Assembly: GCF_001854805.1 (NCBI RefSeq)
Contig: NZ_MBLO01000259.1
Location: 62,001 to 126,000 of the forward strand
Reading direction: 5' to 3'
DNA from: Pseudofrankia coriaricola
Lineage (GTDB): Bacteria; Actinomycetota; Actinomycetes; Frankiales; Frankiaceae
Length of the DNA: 64,000 nt
How positions within the stretch are numbered: position 1 is the stretch's first letter; each line of letters opens with the position of its first letter. Below, piece by piece: positions 8,489 to 16,431 of the stretch. Both the position numbers and the translations under genes were made by a program. The notes beneath the pieces are model-generated. The model had not been told where the DNA came from and searched no databases. It saw nothing but the letters and a program-made list of their open reading frames with translations.

Positions 8489-10465
8489 TCAGCGCCTTTC
8501 GGCCTCCGGGACGCGGGTAACGACCGGCAGGCCGCCAATCCGGTAGGCGGCGGGGGCGAATGTCGGGACGGCGGGACGACGCGGCGTCACCGGGTCGATC
8601 CGGCGGTATGGGGCGCCCAACGGGGGACGTGGGTCGGAGTCGCCCTTGTTCGGCCAGAAGGACATCGCGCGCTCCGCCTGCGCGGTGATGGTCAGCGACG
8701 GGTTCACCCCCAGGTTCGCGCAGACCGCGGCGCCGTCCGCGACGTGCAGCCCGGGGTGCCCGAACACTCGTTGGTAGGCATCGACGACCCCATGCTCGGG
8801 GCTCTCCCCGATCGGCGCCCCGCCCAGGATGTGCGCCGTCAGCGGGATGTTCGCGACCTCGGTGATCGAGCCGGCCGGATGCCCGCCAATCCTGGCGGCG
8901 ATCCGCCTGGTCGCGTCGTTGCCCGCTGGGATCCAGGTCGGGTTCGGCTCACCGTGGCCCTGGCGGCTGGTCAGCCAGCTCGTCCCGAACGGGCCGCGCC
9001 GGCGGCGCACGACCAGCGAGTTGTCCTGGGACTGCATCACCAGGACGATCATCGTCCGCTCCGACCATCGCCACGGCAGGCCGGCCGCGACGGCCAGGTG
9101 CGGCCGGCGCAGGCAGGCACCGAGGAACCGTGCCCACCGCGGCAGCCGCCCGCCGCCGTCGGTCATAGGGGAGGCAAGCGGCGCGAGGAGGTTGCTCCCG
9201 CGGCCGTAGCGGACCGGCTCGACGTGGGTGTGCGGATTCGGGTAGAAGCTCGACGTGATCGCGACGCCACGGGTGATCCGCTCGTCGGGGCGCGTCTTCA
9301 CCGCCCCGAGGATGGCCTCCGAGTTCGTCCTGGTCAGGTGGCCGAGGCGTTCGGACAGGCCGGGCAGCTGACCGCCCGCCCGCATCGCGTGCAGCAGCTG
9401 CTGGGTGCCGAGCGCGCCGGCGGCGAACACCACCTGCCCGGCTCGCCAGCGGTGCTGGCGCCTCCGAGCCCTCGCCCGGCCCCACGGAGTGACCGCCGGC
9501 CAGGCGCCGGTCGGCTCGCCGACGACCTCGTAGCCGCCGCCCGGCAGCGGCGTCACCGAGCGGATGGTGGTGTCGGCGACGATCGTGACGCCAAGCCGCT
9601 CCGCCAGGTACAGGTAGTTGCGGTCGAGAGTGTTCTTGGCGTCGTGCCGGCAGCCACTCATACATTCGCCGCACTGCAGGCAGCCCACCCGCCGCGGGCC
9701 CGCCCCGCCGAAGTACGGGTCCTCGGCGGGCTCGCCCGGCGCCGGCCGCCCCTCGGGTCCGAAGTACACGCCGACGTCGGCCAGCTGGAACGTGTCGCCG
9801 ACGCCCATCTCCTCGGCGACCGTCTGGAACACCTTGTCGGCGTAGGTGGCCGTCGGGTTGTGGACGACGCCGAGCATCCGCTCGGCCTGGTCGTAGTACG
9901 GCGCGAGCTCGGCCCGCCAGTCGGCCAGGCCGGCCCATTGCGGGTCGGCGTAGAACGGCTCCAGCGGGCGGTACAGCGTGTTCGCGTAGACCATCGAGCC
10001 ACCGCCGACGGCGGCCCCCGAGAGCACCAGCACCCTGCCAAGCAGAGTGATCTTCTGGATGCCGTGACAGCCAAGCCATGGCATCCAGAGATAGCGACGA
10101 ATGTCCATGCTGGTCCGGGGCAGCGTCGCGACCGCGCCACCGCGAGAACGCTCTTCCTTCGGCGCGCCGGAGGCCTCCGGCGGTGCCTGGCCGAAGGCGC
10201 CGCGAGAATGCTCCTCCCTCGCGGCGCCGGAGGCCTCCGGTGGTGCCTGGCCGAAGGCGCCGCGAGAATGCTCCTCCCTCGCGGCGCCGGAGGCCTCCGG
10301 TGGTGCGCTGTAACGGCGGCCGGCCTCGACGACCGTCACTCGATAGCCCTTCTCGGCCAGCCGCAGCGCGGTGACGCTGCCGCCGAACCCGCTCCCGATG
10401 ACCAGGACGTCCACATCGAGACCGCCGGCCCCGTCAAGCTCGGTATCTGAGCTGGTGTTGCCCAT
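8489..10465 (-). CDS. GMC-type FAD-dependent oxidoreductase (cholesterol-oxidase-like)
   Basis: A flavin oxidoreductase that should oxidise an alcohol group on a hydrophobic substrate. The Rossmann motif VIGSGFGGSVTALRLAEKGY sits near residues 20-40. The family Cys motif CLQCGECMSGC is followed by AKNTLDRNYLYLAE, and AGALGTQQLL and the C-terminal NPSLTITAQAERAM (FAD/active-site region) are present. The ATG at 10465, directly before the FAD fold, has GGAG close upstream; the frame is open to 10693. Unusually, about 50 residues consisting of a 20-residue unit repeated three times (APPEASGAAREEHSRGAFGQ type) interrupt the protein just after the first beta-alpha-beta unit. Family members normally pass directly from EAGRR to the W-containing strand. 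The insertion is in frame and the remainder looks intact. Confidence 0.88.
   Translation of the reverse strand: MGNTSSDTELDGAGGLDVDVLVIGSGFGGSVTALRLAEKGYRVTVVEAGRRYSAPPEASGAAREEHSRGAFGQAPPEASGAAREEHSRGAFGQAPPEASGAPKEERSRGGAVATLPRTSMDIRRYLWMPWLGCHGIQKITLLGRVLVLSGAAVGGGSMVYANTLYRPLEPFYADPQWAGLADWRAELAPYYDQAERMLGVVHNPTATYADKVFQTVAEEMGVGDTFQLADVGVYFGPEGRPAPGEPAEDPYFGGAGPRRVGCLQCGECMSGCRHDAKNTLDRNYLYLAERLGVTIVADTTIRSVTPLPGGGYEVVGEPTGAWPAVTPWGRARARRRQHRWRAGQVVFAAGALGTQQLLHAMRAGGQLPGLSERLGHLTRTNSEAILGAVKTRPDERITRGVAITSSFYPNPHTHVEPVRYGRGSNLLAPLASPMTDGGGRLPRWARFLGACLRRPHLAVAAGLPWRWSERTMIVLVMQSQDNSLVVRRRRGPFGTSWLTSRQGHGEPNPTWIPAGNDATRRIAARIGGHPAGSITEVANIPLTAHILGGAPIGESPEHGVVDAYQRVFGHPGLHVADGAAVCANLGVNPSLTITAQAERAMSFWPNKGDSDPRPPLGAPYRRIDPVTPRRPAVPTFAPAAYRIGGLPVVTRVPEAERR
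10141..10306. repeat. 60-bp in-frame tandem repeat inside the GMC oxidoreductase gene
   Basis: Two full 60-base units (10141-10200, 10201-10260) and a partial third (10261 to about 10306). Units 2 and 3 are identical over about 45 bases; unit 1 differs at several positions. Each contains the perfect palindrome CCGGAGGCCTCCGG. The unit length is a multiple of three, so changes in copy number keep the reading frame. Confidence 0.92.
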
Positions 10466-10476
10466 GGCTCCATCAT

Positions 10477-10509
10477 CCCGCCCGCCCTGGTATCCGGCAG
10501 GCGGGCGGG
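10477..10509 (-). terminator. Hairpin downstream of the winged-helix gene
   Basis: CCCGCCCGCCCTG (10477-10489) pairs with CAGGCGGGCGGG (10498-10509), with a single-base bulge. It lies 3' of the gene ending at 10518 and just before the GMC start codon, so it could terminate or attenuate readthrough between the two minus-strand genes. Confidence 0.5.
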
Positions 10510-10517
10510 CCGTCGGG

Positions 10518-12281
10518 TCAGGAGGCGCGAGCTCGGGCGAGCAGGGCCGCCTGCTCGGCGCCGACGGCGGCGGCCCGCTCGATCTCGGCCAGGCCGGGCG
10601 GCGCGGACGCTGACCCGTCCCCGTCGGCGCCGGGCGGGCCGGACGCGGCACGTGGCTCGGATTCGGCCGTGCGCCAGGACCGGCAGGCGCCACAGGGACA
10701 TTCGTCGCTGGTCCTCGGCAAGTGCTTCAGCCGCCAGGTGAGGCCGTCGGCGGGGCTGTCGGAACCGACCTTCACCCCGCCGACCACCAGGTGGACGAGG
10801 TGGGTGGCGAGTGTGGGCGGCGACCAGCCGCCTTCGTTGAGGATGTCGGTGAGCTGGCCTACGCAGTCGGCAAAGACCTCCGGTTCACAGCGCATCGCGC
10901 TGGCCAGGGTGCCGACCAACTGCGCCGCCGCCTCGGCCACAGGATCGCGCGGCGCCTGGATCACCGGCTCCGCGGGTACGGGCGGCTCCCCCGGCGCGGG
11001 TGGGTCCGAGGGTGACGCGGTTGCCGGCTTCGTGTCCACTGAGGGCGGCCCGCCCGCGCGCTCGCCGGCGGAGGGCGGCGAACCTCCGGCCACCGACCCG
11101 GATGAGATGCCACTGGGCACCACGTCCGCGGGGACAACACCCCCGGACGCGACGCTCTCGGGCATGACGTCCCCAGGCCCCGCATACCCGGCGTTCGTGG
11201 GCGGGGCATCCAGGCCCGCGGCATCCCGGGCCGCCGAACCCCCGCCATGGCCGGCACCAGACGACGCGGTGGGCCCGGCGGGCGCCACGGGCGCCACGGG
11301 CCCGGCGGGCGCCATGGGCCCGGCGGCCGAGGCGGGCCACGTCGGCCTGGGGGCGACGGGCAGCGTGGGCAACGGCGACCAGCGCGGCGCCGCACGGCGG
11401 CCGACGGTGCCGGTCAGCAGGCTGAACGGGTCGGGCAGGACGTTTGGCGGCAGCGCATCCACGTCCTCGGTGAACTCCATGCGGGAGCCCGGGGCGCTCG
11501 GCCGCGCGCCGAGGCGCATCAGCGTGCCGGCGATCCTGGCCCGCCCTCGCTCCCCCGGAGCCGGCCGCGCCGGCCGCGCCCGCCCGCCCGCCCGGCGGCG
11601 CAGGTGTCCGCCGGCGGTGACCGCGGCGCCGGCGCCGGCGCCGGCCGCGGTGGGCGCCAGCTCGGCGTCGGCCGCGGCAATCGCTGCCACCCCGTCGGGC
11701 GCCTCCTGACGGGCCGCGCCGACGCGGGTCGGGCCGTCCGCCGCGTCCTCGGTGGCGCCGACGGCCGCGAGCCGGCCGTACGCCGGTTCCGCCGGGTCCG
11801 CGGTGGCGGCCGGGGCGCCCGTGGCCGCCATGACGTCAGCGGCATCGTGGGCCTTGGCCTGCTCGGATGGCGTGGCCAGCCCTACTCCGGCGGACCGGGC
11901 GACGTCCCGCGGCAGCGTCAGCACGAACCGCGCCGGACGGCCGGCGGCGGGCCGGCCCACCGAGGTGAGCCAGCCCAGCTTGCGCAACTGCGCGAGCTGA
12001 CGCTGGACGTGGGTCCGGCTGTACTTGGTCTGCGTCACCAGCACCCGCAGGCCGGGCGCGCAGACGGCGGAGCCCGCCGGCAGCTCCGGATCGGCCCCGC
12101 TGGCCGGTTCGACGTGACTCGCCAGGATGAGCGCGACCAGCTTGGCCGCGGGCGGGAGCCCCGCCTGCGCGACGGCACGCTGCCAGCCCACGTTGTCGGC
12201 GACGATCGCGCTGGTGGACGGCGTGGAGACCAGGACGAGGACTCCGGGAAGCGGGAGCTGACGCATCGGGTCGGTTACCAC
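10518..12281 (-). CDS. Winged-helix-like protein with a long Ala/Pro/Gly-rich linker
   Basis: No named family was recognised. About residues 25-130 look like a winged-helix DNA-binding domain of the replication-initiator or MarR type: AGLPPAAKLVALILASHV, then TQTKYSRTHVQRQLAQLRKLGWLTSVG as helix-turn-helix, then RPARFVLTLP as wing. A ~300-residue low-complexity linker with GPAGPVAPVAPAGP-like repeats follows. The last ~150 residues are structured (DPVAEAAAQLVGTLASAM, LATHLVHLVVGGVKVG) and end with a CPCGACRSW Cys cluster. The GTG start at 12281 has AAGGAGG about nine bases upstream. Its architecture suggests a DNA-binding regulator or replication-associated protein; function is inferred only. 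Confidence 0.72.
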   Translation of the reverse strand: MVTDPMRQLPLPGVLVLVSTPSTSAIVADNVGWQRAVAQAGLPPAAKLVALILASHVEPASGADPELPAGSAVCAPGLRVLVTQTKYSRTHVQRQLAQLRKLGWLTSVGRPAAGRPARFVLTLPRDVARSAGVGLATPSEQAKAHDAADVMAATGAPAATADPAEPAYGRLAAVGATEDAADGPTRVGAARQEAPDGVAAIAAADAELAPTAAGAGAGAAVTAGGHLRRRAGGRARPARPAPGERGRARIAGTLMRLGARPSAPGSRMEFTEDVDALPPNVLPDPFSLLTGTVGRRAAPRWSPLPTLPVAPRPTWPASAAGPMAPAGPVAPVAPAGPTASSGAGHGGGSAARDAAGLDAPPTNAGYAGPGDVMPESVASGGVVPADVVPSGISSGSVAGGSPPSAGERAGGPPSVDTKPATASPSDPPAPGEPPVPAEPVIQAPRDPVAEAAAQLVGTLASAMRCEPEVFADCVGQLTDILNEGGWSPPTLATHLVHLVVGGVKVGSDSPADGLTWRLKHLPRTSDECPCGACRSWRTAESEPRAASGPPGADGDGSASAPPGLAEIERAAAVGAEQAALLARARAS

Positions 12282-12792
12282 GGAGCCTCGCCTCCTTCCT
12301 GCGCGCTGAGCTGCTGGCCGCGTGGCGGGTGGACATCAGGCCTGCGAGCCTGGGAACGGCCGGGCCAAGGGACTCTGGGTCGGTTCGGGTCGGTGTCGGG
12401 CGTCGGCGGTCTGTGCGACGCGCTGGCTGGCTATGCCGGTTGAGGAACGTTACCCCGCGCTGGCGGGGCGGTAAGAGGAGCGCGGCCAAGGGGCACACAT
12501 AACGGCAACATGCCTGCGCGAGCGCGCAGAGAGCGCTTGACCAGCGCTTATGCACGTCCGCGATGCGCTTGCGACGGGTCCAGTCGACAGCCAGTCCGCC
12601 CCCGGCCCGACGAGAACCGACGCCGGGAAACACCGGCCCACCGACAGCCCACCCGGCCGCAACCGTCTACCTACGACGGCCCCGCGGCCTTCGACCGCAC
12701 GCGGGCCGGTGAGCGGCCAGACCGTCGAGCCGCGACGACGGCGAAGCCGGAAACCGCCGGAAGGTGTCAGAGGTCCCCGGTAGCGTCGAGAC
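12282..12792. other. Divergent intergenic region, winged-helix / AlkB-like
   Basis: About 510 bases with no gene. The left end holds the AAGGAGG site of the winged-helix gene. A short GC hairpin (CCCCGCGCTGGCGGGG) lies near 12453. A TTGACC hexamer near 12537 is a possible -35 box for rightward transcription, but no matching -10 was clear. Confidence 0.4.
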
Positions 12793-13557
12793 ATGTCCGC
12801 CGAGCAGGCCGGCCAGGCCGGCGAGGGCCCAGCCGTCGCGAGCACGGTGGACGCGGGTGATGTCTCACCACCGGCCGACCGCGTCGACGTCGCCGCCCTC
12901 GCCCGTGTGCTGGTGGCGGCTCCTCTCGAGCGGCACTGGCTCGACCGGACATCCTGGGTGGACATCGGTCGTGGCTGGCTGCCAGGCGCGGACGAGCTCT
13001 ACCAGCGGGTCCGTGACGCCACGCAGTGGCGGGCCGGCGCGATGTGGCGCTACGAGAAATACGTGGTCCCGCCACGGCTGAGTGCCTGGTACGACGCGGG
13101 CCGGCCGCCGCCCGTCCCCGAGCTGACGGCCGCGCATGCGGCGTTGCGGCGCCGCTACGGCATCGAGTTCGACGGCTACGGCATGTCCTACTACCGCGAC
13201 GGCGCGGACTCGGTGGCGGTACACCGCGACAAGGAGCTGCGGTGGCTCGACGACACCGTGATCGCGATCCTCACGCTGGGGGCCCGCCGGCCGTGGACCG
13301 TGAAGCCGGTGCGGCTCGCCCCAGGCCGCCGCATCCTGAACGACCCGAGCGACGCCACCGGCCTGCTCGATCTCGCGCCAGGCTCGGGCGACCTGCTCGT
13401 GCTGGGCGGGCGCGCCCAGGCGGACTGGCTGCACGGCGTGCCCAAGGTCGCCGGCCACGTCAGCGGCCGGATCTCGGTGCAGTGGCGATGGACGTCCCGT
13501 ACCGGCAAGCCACTGCAGGGCGCCGGCTACGCGGCCGCCCGACACTTCGGCCGCTGA
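12793..13557 (+). CDS. AlkB-like 2-oxoglutarate/Fe(II)-dependent dioxygenase
   Basis: A member of the 2OG-Fe(II) oxygenase superfamily related to AlkB, which oxidatively removes alkyl groups from DNA or RNA bases. The 254-residue product has the iron-binding HxD as His144 and Asp146 (VAVHRDKE), the distal His214 (DWLHGVPK), and Arg226 and Arg232 in GRISVQWRW for 2-oxoglutarate and substrate. All key residues are present. YGIEFDGYGMSYYRDG is the usual nucleotide-recognition-lid region. The first ~35 residues are variable. The ATG at 12793 lies after AGCGTCGAGAC with only a weak ribosome binding site. No other repair gene is adjacent. Substrate (nucleic acid or other) is not shown by sequence. 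Confidence 0.88.
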   Translation: MSAEQAGQAGEGPAVASTVDAGDVSPPADRVDVAALARVLVAAPLERHWLDRTSWVDIGRGWLPGADELYQRVRDATQWRAGAMWRYEKYVVPPRLSAWYDAGRPPPVPELTAAHAALRRRYGIEFDGYGMSYYRDGADSVAVHRDKELRWLDDTVIAILTLGARRPWTVKPVRLAPGRRILNDPSDATGLLDLAPGSGDLLVLGGRAQADWLHGVPKVAGHVSGRISVQWRWTSRTGKPLQGAGYAAARHFGR

Positions 13558-13571
13558 GCGGGACGCGCGAC

Positions 13572-13615
13572 GAACCATAGGTGAACCATAGGTGAGCGGT
13601 AGGCGAGCGGTAGAT
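13572..13615. repeat. 11-bp tandem repeat, four copies
   Basis: Units GAACCATAGGT, GAACCATAGGT, GAGCGGTAGGC and GAGCGGTAGAT run in direct succession just downstream of the AlkB-like stop codon. The first two are identical and the last two nearly so. Confidence 0.85.
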
Positions 13616-13658
13616 GAGCGCTCGACCTTCGGTGGGGCGAGCGGTGATCGAGATGGCC

Positions 13659-13694
13659 GGCGAGCGCGCGGCGAGCGCGCGTCGCGCGCTCGCC
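13659..13694. terminator. Inverted-repeat hairpin between convergent genes
   Basis: GGCGAGCGCGCG occurs twice in overlap (13659-13670 and 13670-13681) and is followed by its complement CGCGCGCTCGCC (13683-13694). Two alternative stems are therefore possible, the outer with a 12-base loop. It is likely a bidirectional terminator. Confidence 0.6.
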
Positions 13695-13905
13695 GCGACG
13701 CGGCCGCACCATCGCGACCGCAACCAGCGGACGTATATGCCCAACGGGCATACGCGAGTCGTGCTCACGGGCCCACGACGGGGCGTGGCGGACCACCTGA
13801 GGTGGGTTCCCAGCAACATCCAGTCGGCACAACTCGCCCTGAGCGAGCTGCCAAGCCCTGACCCCAACCTCAACCGCCGGCCGGAGCAGCCCTAGGCGGC
13901 TCGCG

Positions 13906-16068
13906 TCAGGACGTCGGGGTCAGGGTGACTGCCCGGAGGCACGAGCGCAGCTCGTCCCAGCGGTACCAGCGGGCCAGTTCCTCGCCGGGGCTGCTCCACG
14001 GGTTGCGCAGCAGCAGCCGTCCACCCGCGACGTCCGCGGCCAGAACCGTGTAGGCGTGCTGGCCCACAAGACCAGCCGCCGACCCGGCCGCCGGCTCGTC
14101 CGCCACACCCGGGCGGGTGGAGACCGTGATCACGTCGCCCGCGGCCAGCCGCGACGCGACACCCGCGACGCTGACGGAGCCCGGCGGCACCGCGCGATGT
14201 GGGTGTCCGGTGAGGTCGGTTGCGGCCGCGCCGGGATCGCCGCCGTTGATCGCGTCGTAGCCGCCGTAGAGCCGTGCGTAGGCCTTCTCGTAGACGGCGG
14301 CCCACAGCTCCGGCCGCCCGGCGAGGTCGAACGCGGCCATCGTGGGCACCGGCCGCGCGCCGCCGGCCCCGCCGCCTCCCGCTCCGCCCGCGGCGTCGCC
14401 GGTGGGCAGGCCGGGCAGCGCGCGCGTCACGGTGACCGGAAAGGGCCGGCCGTCGCGGTAGAAGGTGACGGTGAGCGTGCCGTTCGGGTTCTCCCGGATC
14501 CCCTCGACAAGCAGATCGGGGCGCTGTCTGGCCAGACCGATCAGCACCGCGGCGAGGTAGCAGTCACCGAGGCCGCCCTGGCCGACATCGGAGGTGCTGA
14601 CGCCGTCTCGGACGACCGGGTCGGCCCGGTTCGCCTCATCCACGTCCACGCCGTCGGAGCTCGGAGTTCCGGTTCCAGGAGGTGCCGGTTCGAGGACGGG
14701 CAGCAGGCGGACGAGCTCGGTGAGCATGGCGGCCGGCGCGCTCGCGAGCAGCAGGTCCGGCACCGCGGCCAGGGCCTCGAGCTCGTCGTCCGAGCCTGCC
14801 GCCACGTGCCGCAGCAGGCGGGCGAGCGCCCCCGTCAGCACCTGTAGCGGCTGGCCGCGCAGCCGGCTGACCACCGCCTCGCGGGCGGCCGGCGGCAGCG
14901 CTGCCAGCCGCCGGCCGACCTCCCGCATGTCCGCGGCGGACAGCGCGCCGGGGTCGGTCCCGACCAGCGCGACGAGCCCGGCGGCGGCCGTCCTGATCCA
15001 GCCGAGGCTCGGCGGCGGAGCGTCGTCGAACCAGGCGCGCGGGTCGATCAGCACGCCGCCGGCCCGCACCGCCTCCTCGGCCGCCACGAAGTGAGCCGTC
15101 CGACGCTCGATCGCCGCCGCGAGATCTGGCCCGCCGACCGCGACGGCGTGCGCGCCCAGCCGGAGCACGTCGGTCGTCGTGGGCAGGCCGGCCAGCCGGA
15201 AGGTGCCCGGCGGACTCGCGGACACGGCGGCGCCGAGTGCCTGGGCGAGGCCGCCGCCCGTCGCCGCGGCCGCCGCGCCGAGAACGGCGACGACCGTGTC
15301 CAGGGCTGTCTCGTCCGTTCGCCCGACGGCGGTGGCTAGCCCGGCCGCGGCGGTGCCCGCGGCGCGTAGCCTGCCGGCCAGCGCGCCGAGCAGGCCGGGG
15401 TCAAAGGAGACCGGACCGCCTCCACCCAGGTCGCCACCGTGGGCGCCGCCGTCCACGCCGCGGCCGGCGGGGCCCACACCGGCCCAGACGTCCACCGCCC
15501 AGGCGTCGCCCGAGGGTGAGGGGCGGCTGCCCTGCCAGCCGCCAGCACCCAGCGGCCCGGCGAGGAACGGGTCCGCCGAGCCCGTCCCGGTGCCTGTCCC
15601 GGTGCCGGTGGCCAGCTCACGCAGCAGTGCCGTGTCGGGAATGTCCCAGCCGGGAGGCATCTCCGGCAGGCGTGGCACGAGCCCTACGTGCGGAGCCCCC
15701 GGCGGGCCGGCCCCGTCGCCCGCGCCGCCCTCCCCCGCCGCGCCGCCGGCTCCCACGGCGGTGGGCCCAACCGCGGCGGCGGCCTCGAACGCGTCGGCGG
15801 CCCTGATGTACCAGCGGGCGCGGGCGGCCATCGCCTCGACACCGCCGCCCAGCGCCCGCAGCCAGCCGTCGACCCGTGCCGTCGCGCGCCGCTGCCACGG
15901 CGACGACCAGGTCTCGGGGGTGTCCAGGCTCAGCACGGGGCCGAGCAGGCCGGAAGCTGTCGCGGCGAGCCCACGCAGCTCGAGCGCGGCGGCCCGCAGC
16001 TCGGCGGCCGCGCTCCCGAGCGCGGCCGGAGCCCGCCGTTCCAGGGCACTCCCGTATCCGGAAGGCAT
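13906..16068 (-). CDS. Calpain-like (C2 family) cysteine protease with a large N-terminal region
   Basis: The last ~230 residues match the catalytic core of calpain-type papain-fold proteases: Cys503 in GQGGLGDCYLAA, His671 in VGQHAYTVL and Asn689 in LLRNPWSS form an intact triad. Residues 1-120 are helical with a W-rich stretch (LDTPETWSSPWQ) and a second helix (RWYIRAADAFEAAAA), reminiscent of WXG/ESX-type N-termini of actinobacterial secreted proteins; this is inferred from pattern only. The middle is Ala/Gly-rich. The ATG at 16068 is chosen because AGGAGG lies 11 bases upstream; the open frame reaches 16194. There is no Sec signal. Bacterial calpain-like proteases have few characterised roles. 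A secreted effector, toxin or developmental protease are all possible. No immunity-like gene is adjacent. Confidence 0.85.
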   Translation of the reverse strand: MPSGYGSALERRAPAALGSAAAELRAAALELRGLAATASGLLGPVLSLDTPETWSSPWQRRATARVDGWLRALGGGVEAMAARARWYIRAADAFEAAAAVGPTAVGAGGAAGEGGAGDGAGPPGAPHVGLVPRLPEMPPGWDIPDTALLRELATGTGTGTGTGSADPFLAGPLGAGGWQGSRPSPSGDAWAVDVWAGVGPAGRGVDGGAHGGDLGGGGPVSFDPGLLGALAGRLRAAGTAAAGLATAVGRTDETALDTVVAVLGAAAAATGGGLAQALGAAVSASPPGTFRLAGLPTTTDVLRLGAHAVAVGGPDLAAAIERRTAHFVAAEEAVRAGGVLIDPRAWFDDAPPPSLGWIRTAAAGLVALVGTDPGALSAADMREVGRRLAALPPAAREAVVSRLRGQPLQVLTGALARLLRHVAAGSDDELEALAAVPDLLLASAPAAMLTELVRLLPVLEPAPPGTGTPSSDGVDVDEANRADPVVRDGVSTSDVGQGGLGDCYLAAVLIGLARQRPDLLVEGIRENPNGTLTVTFYRDGRPFPVTVTRALPGLPTGDAAGGAGGGGAGGARPVPTMAAFDLAGRPELWAAVYEKAYARLYGGYDAINGGDPGAAATDLTGHPHRAVPPGSVSVAGVASRLAAGDVITVSTRPGVADEPAAGSAAGLVGQHAYTVLAADVAGGRLLLRNPWSSPGEELARWYRWDELRSCLRAVTLTPTS

Positions 16069-16431
16069 CGCGTCACCGACCTCCTGGCGGCCGCGCGGCC
16101 ATGGCCGCCGGCGCGCGGCCCGCGCCACCGGCGCTACGCCGACGGCGACGCCCACGCATCGCGCCGGTCGGAGCAGGCCGCACGGAAGGATCATGCTGCG
16201 CCGATCGAGGTCAGGCTAGGACACGGCGGAGGTGATGTCGCGGGGCTACATGATCGCGGTCGGGTCGGATCACAGGCTCGAGAGGGCGAACTGCGCTAGC
16301 TTGGGCGAGGTGCCCGTTGCCCGGCGACGGCCCATTCCGGCCGGCGGGGCGAGCCCGGCGGGGCCGGTACGGGAGAACACCGAGGCGGGCCGTGCGGCCC
16401 CTACGCCCGGACACCGTGGAAGGAGCCCAAC
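16069..16431. other. Divergent promoter region, calpain-like / thiolase
   Basis: About 360 bases with no gene. The left end carries AGGAGG for the protease and the right end AAGGAG for the thiolase. No operator-like palindrome was noticed. Confidence 0.5.

Larger units (their letters stand above)
13558..13905. other. Convergent intergenic region, AlkB-like / calpain-like
   Basis: About 350 bases with no gene. It contains a short 11-bp tandem repeat (13572-13615) and a strong inverted repeat (13659-13694), both described separately. Confidence 0.6.

Noticed and set aside
6073-8538. 821-codon minus-strand open frame
   Set aside because: It lies opposite the disordered-protein gene and through the repeat region; the translation is Arg/Pro/Ala-rich with no domain or ribosome binding site.
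15179-16219. 346-codon plus-strand frame opposite the calpain-like gene
   Set aside because: Proline/alanine-rich shadow of the N-terminal coding region; no homology and no start site.
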